From positions 1 to 54,572 of the IMG/VR virus record IMGVR_UViG_3300036832_000372: DNA of 54,572 nucleotides; one strand, given 5' to 3'. This DNA comes from a virus. The stretch's first letter is position 1, and each line of letters opens with the position of its first letter. A program made the translations under genes and the position numbers. The notes beneath the pieces were generated by a model. That model ran no database searches, was not told where the DNA came from, and saw nothing but the letters and a program-made list of their open reading frames with translations. This document shows, one piece after another, positions 6,360-13,287 of this stretch.

Positions 6360-6761
6360 ATGCCTATGATCCTCATCGACTCTGCCGAGTGGAATAAGAT
6401 GGTCAACAAGATCAATTCACTAGGAGTGAAAGTCGACACTCTCCTGGCGCAGTCAAAACCCGTCGACATGACACGATTGGAGGAACTCATGGCTGACACT
6501 CACAAGTCGCTCGATGACATCATCTCTGACATCCAGGAGCTCAAGACGCGTGAAGAGGGCTTGATCGAGCTGGTAAGCGGCGTCCGTCAGCAGATTGACG
6601 CTCTCGGCTTGCCACCGGACCAGCAGGCCAAGGTCGATGCCATCTTCGACGCGGTCGAGGAGCGCAAGCAGGCGATCCAGAACGCCATCGACGCCAACAC
6701 GCCTCCACCGACGACTCCTCCTCCGACAGATCCGAATGCGCCCCAGGTGAATCCGCTCTGA
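6360..6761 (+). CDS. Coiled-coil protein with proline-rich tail
   Basis: The 133-residue product is largely coiled coil (MTRLEELMADTHKSLDDIIS, then QELKTREEGLIELVSGVRQQ), followed by QQAKVDAIFDAVEERKQAIQ and a TPPPTTPPPTDP tail. ATG 6360 is chosen because AGAGGTGA lies just upstream; ATG 6303 would add 19 residues and overlap the previous small gene. Similar short coiled-coil proteins with PTP tails are frequent in phage structural operons. No enzymatic motif is seen. The role, perhaps a virion or membrane-associated accessory, is unknown. Confidence 0.65.
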   Translation: MPMILIDSAEWNKMVNKINSLGVKVDTLLAQSKPVDMTRLEELMADTHKSLDDIISDIQELKTREEGLIELVSGVRQQIDALGLPPDQQAKVDAIFDAVEERKQAIQNAIDANTPPPTTPPPTDPNAPQVNPL

Positions 6762-6773
6762 GGTCGTCAGGGT

Positions 6774-6824
6774 CGGCCGCGTCGCCTTATCCCATTACCG
6801 CCTTTCCCCAAGGTGACGCGGCTG
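6774..6824 (+). other. Long GC-rich hairpin between two genes
   Basis: GCCGCGTCGCCTT (6776-6788) pairs with AAGGTGACGCGGC (6810-6822) over 13 positions with one G-T pair. Two further pairs at the base extend it to 6774-6824. The loop is 21 bases and pyrimidine-rich. It occupies most of the gap before the gene at 6835. No T-run follows the right arm. This is the longest stem I found in the window. Confidence 0.55.
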
Positions 6825-6834
6825 ATGGATCGAG

Positions 6835-7176
6835 ATGATGAGATTAGCTGCTATCATAGTTCTTGCGATGTGCCTCCCGGTCTCTGCTCAGAACCGTGGA
6901 GCCACCAACATGGCCGTCGGTCAGGTCAGCATAACTACGGCTGCCACTCGAGTAGTAGCGTCGCGGCCAGATCGCATCCGTGCCGTCCTCACCAACGGCA
7001 CGACTAGCAACGTGTGGTGCGGTCCTGACAGCACGGTGACCATCGCGACTGGTGACGTGCTGGAGGGCACCTCCAGCCAGAGCACCGGTCACATAAAGAC
7101 CTACGACTATCAGGGCGACATCTGGTGCGTCTCGACTAGCTCCAACAACGTCATCACTTTCCTAGAGTTATACTGA
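6835..7176 (+). CDS. Small exported protein, possible virion decoration domain
   Basis: The 113-residue product has a typical Sec signal, MMRLAAIIVLAMCLPVSAQN, with likely cleavage after VSA. The mature part, VGQVSITTAATRVVASRP through RIRAVLTNGTTSNVWCGPDS and an aromatic beta-rich end, resembles small phage beta-sandwich proteins of the pattern VSVTTxATxIV...VTIxNxGTxxVxxG. Those are usually virion associated, so the signal peptide is unusual. Start may be ATG 6835 or 6838. It lies directly ahead of the portal gene. Confidence 0.6.
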   Translation: MMRLAAIIVLAMCLPVSAQNRGATNMAVGQVSITTAATRVVASRPDRIRAVLTNGTTSNVWCGPDSTVTIATGDVLEGTSSQSTGHIKTYDYQGDIWCVSTSSNNVITFLELY

Positions 7177-7177
7177 C

Positions 7178-8659
7178 ATGGGGATCATCACCAGGTTCGC
7201 GAGCCCGATCTTTGACTCCTTCAGTAATCTCATCACTGGGCTGGGCGTCCTCGGAGTCGACAAGAACGAGAGCACCTACTGGGTGTTCAAGCCGCTCGAC
7301 CTCAACGAGCTCGAGGCGGCGTACCGGTGCGACTGGCTCGCCAGGAAGATCATCGAGATCCCGGCCTACGACTGCACCAGGGCGTGGCGCCAGTGGTTCG
7401 GGACCAAGGAGCAGATCACCGCCCTCGAGGAGACGGAGAGGACGTTCGGCATCCAGCGGAAGATGCTCTCGGCTCTGGAGAAGTCGCGCCTCTACGGCGG
7501 CGCTGCCATGGTCCTGGGCGTCGACAAGGGGACATTCCAGGAGGAGCTGAACCTCGACGAGGTCAAGAGGGGCGACCTCAAGTTCATCCACGTGGTGTCG
7601 CGTCACATGATCGCGGCAGGGCCGCGGGTCCTCGAGATCACCAGCCCGTGGTTCGGCGAGCCCACTTACTACACGCGCAGCAACTCAGTCACCGTAGATC
7701 CCCCCGGCGGTGTTCAGCCGGTCGGTGAGCCGACCATGGGCCAGCGGCCCGGCGACATGCTGTACATCCACCCTAGTCGGGTCGTGCGCCTGGTCGGCCA
7801 CGAGTACCCTGACATGGAGCGGAGCCAGGACGCTTGGGGCGACTCTGTCCTCATGCCCGTCCAGGATGCGGTGAAGCGAGCCGGGATCGTCCAGTCCGCA
7901 CTGACGACGATCATCCACGAGTCAAAGCTCGACGTCATCAAGGTCCCTGGCCTCACCGCCAAGATGCAGACGGACGTGGGCACGCAGGCTGTACTGCAGA
8001 GATTCGCGCAGGCCAACCTCGGGAAGAGCGTCGTCAAGGCTCTCCTGATCGACAGGGAAGAGGAGTGGGAGCGGAGCCACCTGACGCTGAGCGGCTGGGA
8101 CGGCCTGATGAACGCGTTCTTCCTGGTGTGCTGCGCCGCCGCCGACATCCCGGCCACGCGGTTCATGGGCCGCGAGCCGTCAGGCATGAACTCTACCGGC
8201 GACAGCGACACACGGAACTACTACGACCGCCTCGCGGCAGACCAGGTCGTGAAGTACACGCCAGCGCTCCAGCGGCTCGACGAGGTGATGATCAGGCACA
8301 CCTTCGGCAGCCGCGACCCCGACATCACTTACAAGTGGAACCCGCTCTACCAGCTGAGCGACACGGACAAGGCCGACGCCGAGCTGAAGGCGGCTCAGGC
8401 GTTCAAGATCGACGTCGACTCGGGCATCATCAGTCCGCACGTCCTGCAGGCTGGTCGGCAGGGGCATCTCGTGACCTCTGGCTGGCTGTACCCGGGCATC
8501 CAGACGGCGATCTCCGACGAGGCTGAGTGGGATGCCGAGGCCGGCTTAGAGTCATCTCGCAGCGCTAGCAAACCCGCTGCTCCAGGTAAAGACGAACCTC
8601 CTCCTAACACTGGCGGCGAGCCCGGGAAGGGCAGCCGCGGTGGCAACGATGAGCCCTAG
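7178..8659 (+). CDS. Portal protein (DUF1073 / Phage_portal_3 type)
   Basis: The 493-residue product is the dodecameric head vertex through which DNA is packaged. Family hallmarks include CDWLARKIIEIPAYDCTRAW at about residues 51-70, SRLYGGAAMVLGV at about 103-115, and the SGMNSTGDSDTRNYYD segment near residue 336. Length fits the family. The C-terminal 45 residues are a Pro/Gly/Ser-rich disordered tail. It is followed with a 20-base overlap by the Mu F-like gene, the usual order portal then F. Confidence 0.9.
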   Translation: MGIITRFASPIFDSFSNLITGLGVLGVDKNESTYWVFKPLDLNELEAAYRCDWLARKIIEIPAYDCTRAWRQWFGTKEQITALEETERTFGIQRKMLSALEKSRLYGGAAMVLGVDKGTFQEELNLDEVKRGDLKFIHVVSRHMIAAGPRVLEITSPWFGEPTYYTRSNSVTVDPPGGVQPVGEPTMGQRPGDMLYIHPSRVVRLVGHEYPDMERSQDAWGDSVLMPVQDAVKRAGIVQSALTTIIHESKLDVIKVPGLTAKMQTDVGTQAVLQRFAQANLGKSVVKALLIDREEEWERSHLTLSGWDGLMNAFFLVCCAAADIPATRFMGREPSGMNSTGDSDTRNYYDRLAADQVVKYTPALQRLDEVMIRHTFGSRDPDITYKWNPLYQLSDTDKADAELKAAQAFKIDVDSGIISPHVLQAGRQGHLVTSGWLYPGIQTAISDEAEWDAEAGLESSRSASKPAAPGKDEPPPNTGGEPGKGSRGGNDEP

Positions 8660-9536
8660 TAGTTCCTCCCCGGGCAGTGGGCCAACCTCTGTCCGCACTG
8701 CGCCGCCTAGGTCGGCGGCGCTCTTTTCTAGCGATCCAACCAAGACGGGGAAGATTAGGACGATCTTCACAGCTGACGCTCTGATGCGCCTGGGGAAGGT
8801 CAGGGCAGCGACGAGAGTCGCCGTCGTCGACAGCGACACGCTCGGCCTCAGGGGCGGCCAGATGGCCTACCACCCGGACGAGATCAGGCTCCAGGCCTTC
8901 GACATGTGGCTGAAGGGGCAGCTGTCGCTGGTCGACCAGAACCACTGGTGGGACAAGTACGTGACTCTGGCGTGGAAGCACGGTGCCACTCACGCCTACC
9001 TCGACGCCGGTGCCACGGTCCCTCCGACGCTGCCCCTAGTAGATCAGACGCTGCTGAGGCGCGTCGAGCCCGACGTCTCGGCCATAACGGCCGTGATCCT
9101 GCAGCAGAGCTCTCGAGTCGCCGAGCGGGGTGTCCTCCAGGGTGAGAGACCTACCCTGCTGTGGCGGCAGCTCGCCGAGGTCTTCGAGAAAGTCGGGGCT
9201 GAGCGCCTGAGGCTCATGGCGGACCACTACACCGTCGCCGCGCACAACCGAGCTCGCCTCGAGGTGTACCGCCAGGCTGGTCAGACTAAGGTCGGCGTTG
9301 TTCCAGAGCAGAGGAGACGCCGAGTCAGAGACTCGCGAATGGTGTGCGACGAGACCCTAGTCGGTGTGCTCACCGCTGGTGACATTGACGTGTGCGACGA
9401 GTGTGAGGATTTTGCTGACGGCATGCCGTACGACATCGACGAGGTGAACGCGACGCTGCCGCTCCACCCTAGGTGCCGGTGCAAGTGGTACCCGTGGTTC
9501 GACATGCGGTTCGCTCACGACCATGACAGATCCTAA
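8640..9536 (+). CDS. Mu gpF-like head morphogenesis protein
   Basis: The 298-residue product has a long helical body (for example FEKVGAERLRLMADHYTVAA) and a C-terminal Mu F-type signature: CDECEDFADGMPYDIDEV at about 252-269, then LPLHPRCRCKWYPW at about 272-285. The cysteines and histidine probably bind a metal. Such proteins are minor head components needed for capsid assembly, sometimes ejected with DNA. It starts at GTG 8640 inside the portal gene. A shorter relative of the C-terminal motif occurs in the protein at 16887. Confidence 0.85.
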   Translation: MATMSPSSSSPGSGPTSVRTAPPRSAALFSSDPTKTGKIRTIFTADALMRLGKVRAATRVAVVDSDTLGLRGGQMAYHPDEIRLQAFDMWLKGQLSLVDQNHWWDKYVTLAWKHGATHAYLDAGATVPPTLPLVDQTLLRRVEPDVSAITAVILQQSSRVAERGVLQGERPTLLWRQLAEVFEKVGAERLRLMADHYTVAAHNRARLEVYRQAGQTKVGVVPEQRRRRVRDSRMVCDETLVGVLTAGDIDVCDECEDFADGMPYDIDEVNATLPLHPRCRCKWYPWFDMRFAHDHDRS

Positions 9537-9711
9537 CACAGTCATGAGCCGCATCGTCCTGCGTGACGAGATCAACGGGCGTATCCTCTGCATCAACGAT
9601 CCGATGAAGCTGAGAGTGATCCTCGAGTTCATCAACGGAGTCAATCGTGATGAGGCTACTGATCGCGACAGCGATGACACTGATGACAGCAGCATCGTCC
9701 CAGGCGTTTGA
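9523..9711 (+). CDS. Small hypothetical protein, 62 aa
   Basis: ATG 9523 overlaps the end of the Mu F-like gene, and the frame extends 62 bases into the next gene. The product, MTDPNTVMSRIVLRDEINGR through KLRVILEFINGVNRDE and an aspartate-rich end, looks like a small beta-alpha domain with an acidic tail. No family was recognised. The large overlap with the following signal-peptide gene is unusual, yet the frame fills an otherwise empty 110-base gap. Confidence 0.45.
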   Translation: MTDPNTVMSRIVLRDEINGRILCINDPMKLRVILEFINGVNRDEATDRDSDDTDDSSIVPGV

Positions 9712-9997
9712 CAGCGAGAAGTACCAGGGGGTAGATCCCAACATCAGCAAGTGGTTCCAGGACCAGCACAGCCCCACTGGCGTGCCGTGCTGCAGCGTAG
9801 CCGACGGCCACCGCACCGACTACGACATGCGGCCTGACAACCACTACTGGGTGCCGATCGAGGGAGAGTGGCAGCAGGTGCCGTCAGAGGCCGTGATCTA
9901 CAACTCCGGCAACCCGGTGGGTGAGGCGATCGTCTGGTACGTCAAGGTCAAGAGCGGGTACAACATCAGGTGCTTCGTCCCCGGCGGAGGTGTATGA
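9650..9997 (+). CDS. Exported cysteine-containing protein
   Basis: The 115-residue product begins with a Sec signal, MRLLIATAMTLMTAASSQAF. The mature part carries a WFQDQHSPTGVPCCSVADGH segment, then PIEGEWQQVPSEAV and NIRCFVPGGG. This resembles a family of small periplasmic proteins in Bradyrhizobium-type genomes and phages with the pattern W...G..CCxxAD......G.W..VP......NPVG.AVV......C F. Function is unknown. GGAG 9637-9640 serves ATG 9650 or the GTG just before it. Finding it inside the head operon is odd. Confidence 0.65.
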   Translation: MRLLIATAMTLMTAASSQAFDSEKYQGVDPNISKWFQDQHSPTGVPCCSVADGHRTDYDMRPDNHYWVPIEGEWQQVPSEAVIYNSGNPVGEAIVWYVKVKSGYNIRCFVPGGGV

Positions 9998-10230
9998 ACT
10001 GGGTCATGTTCACCGCTCCTGACGGCGAGCCGCTACTGATGGATCTCGCTGAGATGAGCCTGGTCAGGAGGCCGCTGCCAACCGAGCAGGTCGGGAGCCA
10101 CGTCGGGGCGGCGATCTTCTCTGGAGGCAACCGGTGGCTGATCCGCGAGACCTTCGAGGAGGTCGTCGGCGCGATGATGAAGTCTGGCATCAAGATCAGC
10201 TGGCCAGACGGGACTGACTTCTCCTTCTAG
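9994..10230 (+). CDS. Hypothetical protein
   Basis: The 78-residue product (MNWVMFTAPDGEPLLMDLAE onward) ends with RETFEEVVGAMMKSGIKISW. GGAGG at 9986-9990 directly precedes ATG 9994, which overlaps the previous TGA as ATGA. The pattern of an aspartate-rich strand followed by SNRWLI-type strand and a helix resembles small phage accessory proteins that read a default value or flag residue, but I recognise no named family. It is probably co-translated with the exported protein before it. Confidence 0.6.
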   Translation: MNWVMFTAPDGEPLLMDLAEMSLVRRPLPTEQVGSHVGAAIFSGGNRWLIRETFEEVVGAMMKSGIKISWPDGTDFSF

Positions 10231-10240
10231 AGGATACGCG

Positions 10241-10405
10241 ATGGCCACTCAGGACGAGATGGACTTTGTCGAGGCGATAAATTTGATCCGCGAGAGCGAT
10301 GACTACAGCTTGCTGATCAACTACCTGATGACGATGCGGCCGCTGTCTGACGCTAACAAGGTCGACGTCGGCAGCGTCCTGAAGAGGCTAGTCGAGTCGC
10401 TATGA
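10241..10405 (+). CDS. Small helical protein, 54 aa
   Basis: The frame from ATG 10241 to TGA 10403-10405 encodes MATQDEMDFVEAINLIRESD, DYSLLINYLMTMRPLSDANK and VDVGSVLKRLVESL. AGAGGA at 10229-10234 is a reasonable binding site, and the stop overlaps the next ATG (ATGA). The product is a compact set of short helices, with no recognised family. Coupling on both sides supports it. Confidence 0.55.
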   Translation: MATQDEMDFVEAINLIRESDDYSLLINYLMTMRPLSDANKVDVGSVLKRLVESL

Positions 10406-10650
10406 CCGTCATCCGCGAACCCACCTTGAGCACTCTGTGCAGGATCAACAGGAACAACCAGTCCTACACGAGCGCGGACACGTGCCGCTATGTGATCGGG
10501 ACTGAGCGGGGCTACGAGTGCGCCAAGCTCTCTGGCTTCAAGGACGCCATCGACCAGGCCGTCCTCAGCGGCCTTCAGGCGGCGGTGGGTGACAACTGCC
10601 CTGGCATCGGGATGTCGCGGCCAGCGCTGCCGTATGGCGCCACGGTGTAG
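10402..10650 (+). CDS. Hypothetical protein
   Basis: The 82-residue product has three cysteines in its first half (TLCRINRNNQSYTSADTCRY and YECAKLSGFKDAI) and one in DNCPGIGMS near the end. No family was recognised. It sits between a 54-residue helical protein and the protease-scaffold gene, 2 bases before the latter. The spacing and overlap show it belongs to the head operon; function is unknown. Confidence 0.55.
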   Translation: MTVIREPTLSTLCRINRNNQSYTSADTCRYVIGTERGYECAKLSGFKDAIDQAVLSGLQAAVGDNCPGIGMSRPALPYGATV

Positions 10651-10652
10651 CC

Positions 10653-12215
10653 ATGCCGCTGACCAAGAAGGGTAAGAAGATCAAGAGGTCGCTGTTCGGC
10701 TCGTACGGCAAGAAGACGGGCGAGCGCGTCTTCTACGCCATGCGCAACTCGGGTCAGATCTCCGGCGTCGACAGGCGCCGTCGCAGGAGTGGATCATCAT
10801 TCGAGGGAGAGGTCGAGTACGACCCGTTCGGCCGCCAGGTCGCGACTTACGAGGTCGACCCCGACGGCACCGTCGTCGAGTACGACCCGTTCGGCCGCCT
10901 GGTCTCAACTTACGAGGAGGAAGACTCCGTGCTCAATCCAGTGTTCGCCGTCATAGGCGACGTCAGAGTCGAGCCGCCGACTAAGGTCCAGCTCTACGAC
11001 GCGATCGAGATCGACGACGCCGCCAAGGTCTCCTTCACCGAGGACGGCTTCCTCAAGGCGATGCCGCGCATCGCTCGGACTGGCGTTCAAGTCTACGGAG
11101 GAGACGAGTGTGGCATCGACTTCGCGGACGTCGTCAAGGTCTACCGGCCTCCGTCGGCTGTGTTCGACTCTAAGGCGATCCACAGCTATACACATCTTCC
11201 TACGACTCTCGAGCACCCCGACAGGCCAGTCACCACCGACAACTGGAAGGAGCACGCCACCGGGGAGACCGGCGACGAGGTCCTCAGGGACGGCGGCACG
11301 GTGAGAGTCCCGATGATGCTGCGAGACTCTAAGGCGATCGCAGCGTGGAAGGACGGCACCAAGAAGCAGCTCTCGGTCGGCTACACGTGCGACCTCGTGT
11401 GGGCTCCTGGTGTAGTCCCGCACGGAGAGATTCACGCTGGAGAGGCGTACGACGCTATCCAGACCAACATCAGGGCAAACCACCTCGCTCAGTGCGCCGC
11501 TGCGAGAGGTGGCCCAATCCTCTCGATCGGCGATAGCACAAAGGAGAACGGTATGAACGCCCCAGTCCTGAAGACCGTAATGGTGGACGGCATCCAGTGC
11601 GAGATGACGGACACCGCGGCGCAGCTCGTCCAGAAGACGATCGCTACCTACCAGGCTAAGATCGACGCCTTCAAGAAGAAAGACGAGGACGACGATGAGG
11701 AGATGGAGGACGCCAAGAAGCAGATCTCCGCTCTCGGCGACACCATCAAGGCGAAGGACGCCGAGATCGTGACTCTCAAGAAGGCCGTCGAGGACGCTCG
11801 GTTGAAGCCTGAGCAGATCGATGCCATGGTGAGGGATCGTGCTGACGTATTTTCGAAAGCCAAGCTCGTTCTTGGTGACTCATACAAGTTTGAGGGAAAG
11901 ACTGTTGAGGACGCTCGGCGCGCTGTCGTGAGTGCTCACCTCGGCGACGTCGCCAAGAGCTGGGACGACAACCAGGTCAGGGCCAGCTTCGACAGCATCA
12001 TCGCTATGCTGCCGAAGAACCAGACCCAGCGGGGCACCATCGACCACGCGGTCTACGTGTTCGCTGGCCGACCTGGGTACGTCGAGCAGACCAACCCGCA
12101 GGCGATCAGGGACGCCGCCTACGCTGACTCGGTCCGCGAGCTGAACGACGCCTGGAAGCCCCAGGCAGTTCGCGACGCCGAAGCGGCCGCTCGTCGTGCT
12201 GCCGGCAGCTACTAA
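10653..12215 (+). CDS. Prohead protease-scaffold fusion (DUF2213)
   Basis: The 520-residue product matures the capsid and supplies the scaffold. Residues 12-40 carry the SYGKKTGERVFYAMRNSGQI motif seen in several phage head proteins. Residues about 95-300 are DUF2213, with conserved LEHPDRPVT (H188), QLSVGYTCD (S241) and RANHLAQ (H277) as likely catalytic or structural positions. Residues 300-400 are a charged coiled coil (KKKDEDDDEEMEDAKKQISA), the scaffold. Residues 54-91 hold a tandem duplication, EYDPFGR twice. A strong internal start at 11553 suggests a separate scaffold product. Confidence 0.85.
   Translation: MPLTKKGKKIKRSLFGSYGKKTGERVFYAMRNSGQISGVDRRRRRSGSSFEGEVEYDPFGRQVATYEVDPDGTVVEYDPFGRLVSTYEEEDSVLNPVFAVIGDVRVEPPTKVQLYDAIEIDDAAKVSFTEDGFLKAMPRIARTGVQVYGGDECGIDFADVVKVYRPPSAVFDSKAIHSYTHLPTTLEHPDRPVTTDNWKEHATGETGDEVLRDGGTVRVPMMLRDSKAIAAWKDGTKKQLSVGYTCDLVWAPGVVPHGEIHAGEAYDAIQTNIRANHLAQCAAARGGPILSIGDSTKENGMNAPVLKTVMVDGIQCEMTDTAAQLVQKTIATYQAKIDAFKKKDEDDDEEMEDAKKQISALGDTIKAKDAEIVTLKKAVEDARLKPEQIDAMVRDRADVFSKAKLVLGDSYKFEGKTVEDARRAVVSAHLGDVAKSWDDNQVRASFDSIIAMLPKNQTQRGTIDHAVYVFAGRPGYVEQTNPQAIRDAAYADSVRELNDAWKPQAVRDAEAAARRAAGSY
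10812..10899 (+). repeat. 63-bp tandem duplication inside the protease gene
   Basis: A 25-base exact match at 10812-10836 recurs at 10875-10899, offset by 63 bases (21 codons), and similarity continues a little past each copy into an ACTTACGAGG match. It encodes VEYDPFGR twice, so the reading frame is kept. The near identity at the DNA level suggests a recent duplication. Confidence 0.85.
11553..12215 (+). CDS. Internal in-frame scaffold protein start
   Basis: Inside the DUF2213 gene, AAGGAG at 11541-11546 stands 6 bases before ATG 11553, which is in frame and encodes Met 301. The resulting 220-residue product would be MNAPVLKTVMVDGIQCEM followed by the charged coiled coil and the C-terminal half, with no protease domain. 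Phage lambda makes its scaffold Nu3 in this nested way from gene C. The binding site is better than that of the full gene, so abundant scaffold from this start is likely. This is inferred, not shown. Confidence 0.6.
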   Translation: MNAPVLKTVMVDGIQCEMTDTAAQLVQKTIATYQAKIDAFKKKDEDDDEEMEDAKKQISALGDTIKAKDAEIVTLKKAVEDARLKPEQIDAMVRDRADVFSKAKLVLGDSYKFEGKTVEDARRAVVSAHLGDVAKSWDDNQVRASFDSIIAMLPKNQTQRGTIDHAVYVFAGRPGYVEQTNPQAIRDAAYADSVRELNDAWKPQAVRDAEAAARRAAGSY

Positions 12216-12378
12216 GAGGTGCCAGAACTGTGGGGCGCCCATCAAGCGAAGGGTGATGCTCACAGCGAAGTACTGCTCTCCGTCCTGCAGGCAGGCTAGC
12301 GCCATGCGTGCCTACAAGAAGCGACAGCAGATCTCAAAACAGAAGGAGCTTGTAAATGACTGTCGTCGTTCAGAATAG
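12196..12378 (+). CDS. Small zinc-finger-like protein, 60 aa
   Basis: The product has C9-x2-C12 (RCQNCGAP) and C27-x3-C31 (KYCSPSCRQ), a treble-clef or zinc-ribbon pattern like small CxxC...CSxxCR proteins, then a basic helix SAMRAYKKRQQISKQKEL. It starts at GTG 12196 inside the protease-scaffold gene and overlaps the cement gene by 23 bases. Its role is unknown; binding nucleic acid is possible given the basic helix. The start has no clear binding site, so translation coupling is assumed. Confidence 0.55.
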   Translation: MLPAATKRCQNCGAPIKRRVMLTAKYCSPSCRQASAMRAYKKRQQISKQKELVNDCRRSE

Positions 12379-13210
12379 TTATGCTCCCTACATCCGCCCT
12401 GCGGTAGAGGGTATGATCGCGGACCAGATGCCTCACGCCGTCGTCACTAGGATCTGCGAGACGGCAGCCGGGATCGGCTTCGGCAAGGCTGTCAGCCAGG
12501 GCACGCTGAGCCCGAAGGGCGTCGTCCTCGGCGGCACTACCTACGTCGGCATCACCTGCCGAGACATCACGCTGAGTCTGTCCAACCTCGACCCCAATGC
12601 TTCCACTCCGTTTCCGCTCGACAAGTACGGCTACAAGACCAACATGGCGGTCATGACGCGAGGCCACATCTGGGTCAAGGCGTTCGGCAACGTCGCCGCC
12701 AACGACGGGGTCTACTTCGACGCTGCGGCGGGGACGCTGGGCAACAGCGCTACGGGTCAGGCGGCCACCGGCTCGATCACGTTCTCTGGTCAGCCTAAGG
12801 ACGGTGACACTCTGGTCATCAACGGCGTCACCGTCACCTTCAAGAACTCTGGGGCGACCGGCGACGACGTCAACATCGGGCCCACGCTGGGTGACACCCT
12901 CCTGGCGGCTGCGACCAAGTGGGAGGCCTCGGGCACCGCCGGTCTCGCTGCGGTGCATTTCGCTGCAGACCCCCCGCTTCCCACCGGCGTGACCGTCGGG
13001 TCGGGCGCTAACGCTATCATCATCGACGCTGCGGCCGTCGGCACCGCCGGCAACGCCTTCGCTCTCAACGTGGCTGGCTGCTCGGTAGCGACGGCGTCAG
13101 CCGCCACTCTCCTCGGCGGCACGGCTGCGGCGACGATCGTCACCGGAGCGCACTGGATCGCTCCCGTCATATCCGGACAGCTCGGCCTCATCTCGGTGTT
13201 CGGCGGCTGA
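12356..13210 (+). CDS. Capsid cement/decoration protein with inserted beta-domain
   Basis: The 284-residue product lies between scaffold and major capsid and resembles Gp24-type structural cement proteins, with AGIGFGKAVSQGT, NMAVMTRGHIWVKAFGNVAA and NDGVYFDAAAGTL. Residues 139-255 form an insertion (ITFSGQPKDGDTLVINGVTV, DVNIGPTLGD, AAAVGTAGNAFALN, TLLGG) that matches a beta-rich module common in phage structural proteins. The cement fold resumes afterwards with HWIAPVISGQLGLISVFG. AGGAG at 12343-12347 serves ATG 12356. The same kind of insertion occurs in the tail sheath at 38382. Confidence 0.75.
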   Translation: MTVVVQNSYAPYIRPAVEGMIADQMPHAVVTRICETAAGIGFGKAVSQGTLSPKGVVLGGTTYVGITCRDITLSLSNLDPNASTPFPLDKYGYKTNMAVMTRGHIWVKAFGNVAANDGVYFDAAAGTLGNSATGQAATGSITFSGQPKDGDTLVINGVTVTFKNSGATGDDVNIGPTLGDTLLAAATKWEASGTAGLAAVHFAADPPLPTGVTVGSGANAIIIDAAAVGTAGNAFALNVAGCSVATASAATLLGGTAAATIVTGAHWIAPVISGQLGLISVFGG

Positions 13211-13287
13211 TCTACTTCTTCTTTGACGCGTCTCTTTCAGGGCGAGGCGCAGCGAAGATCAAACCATCCTAGATGGAGGAATTTGAG

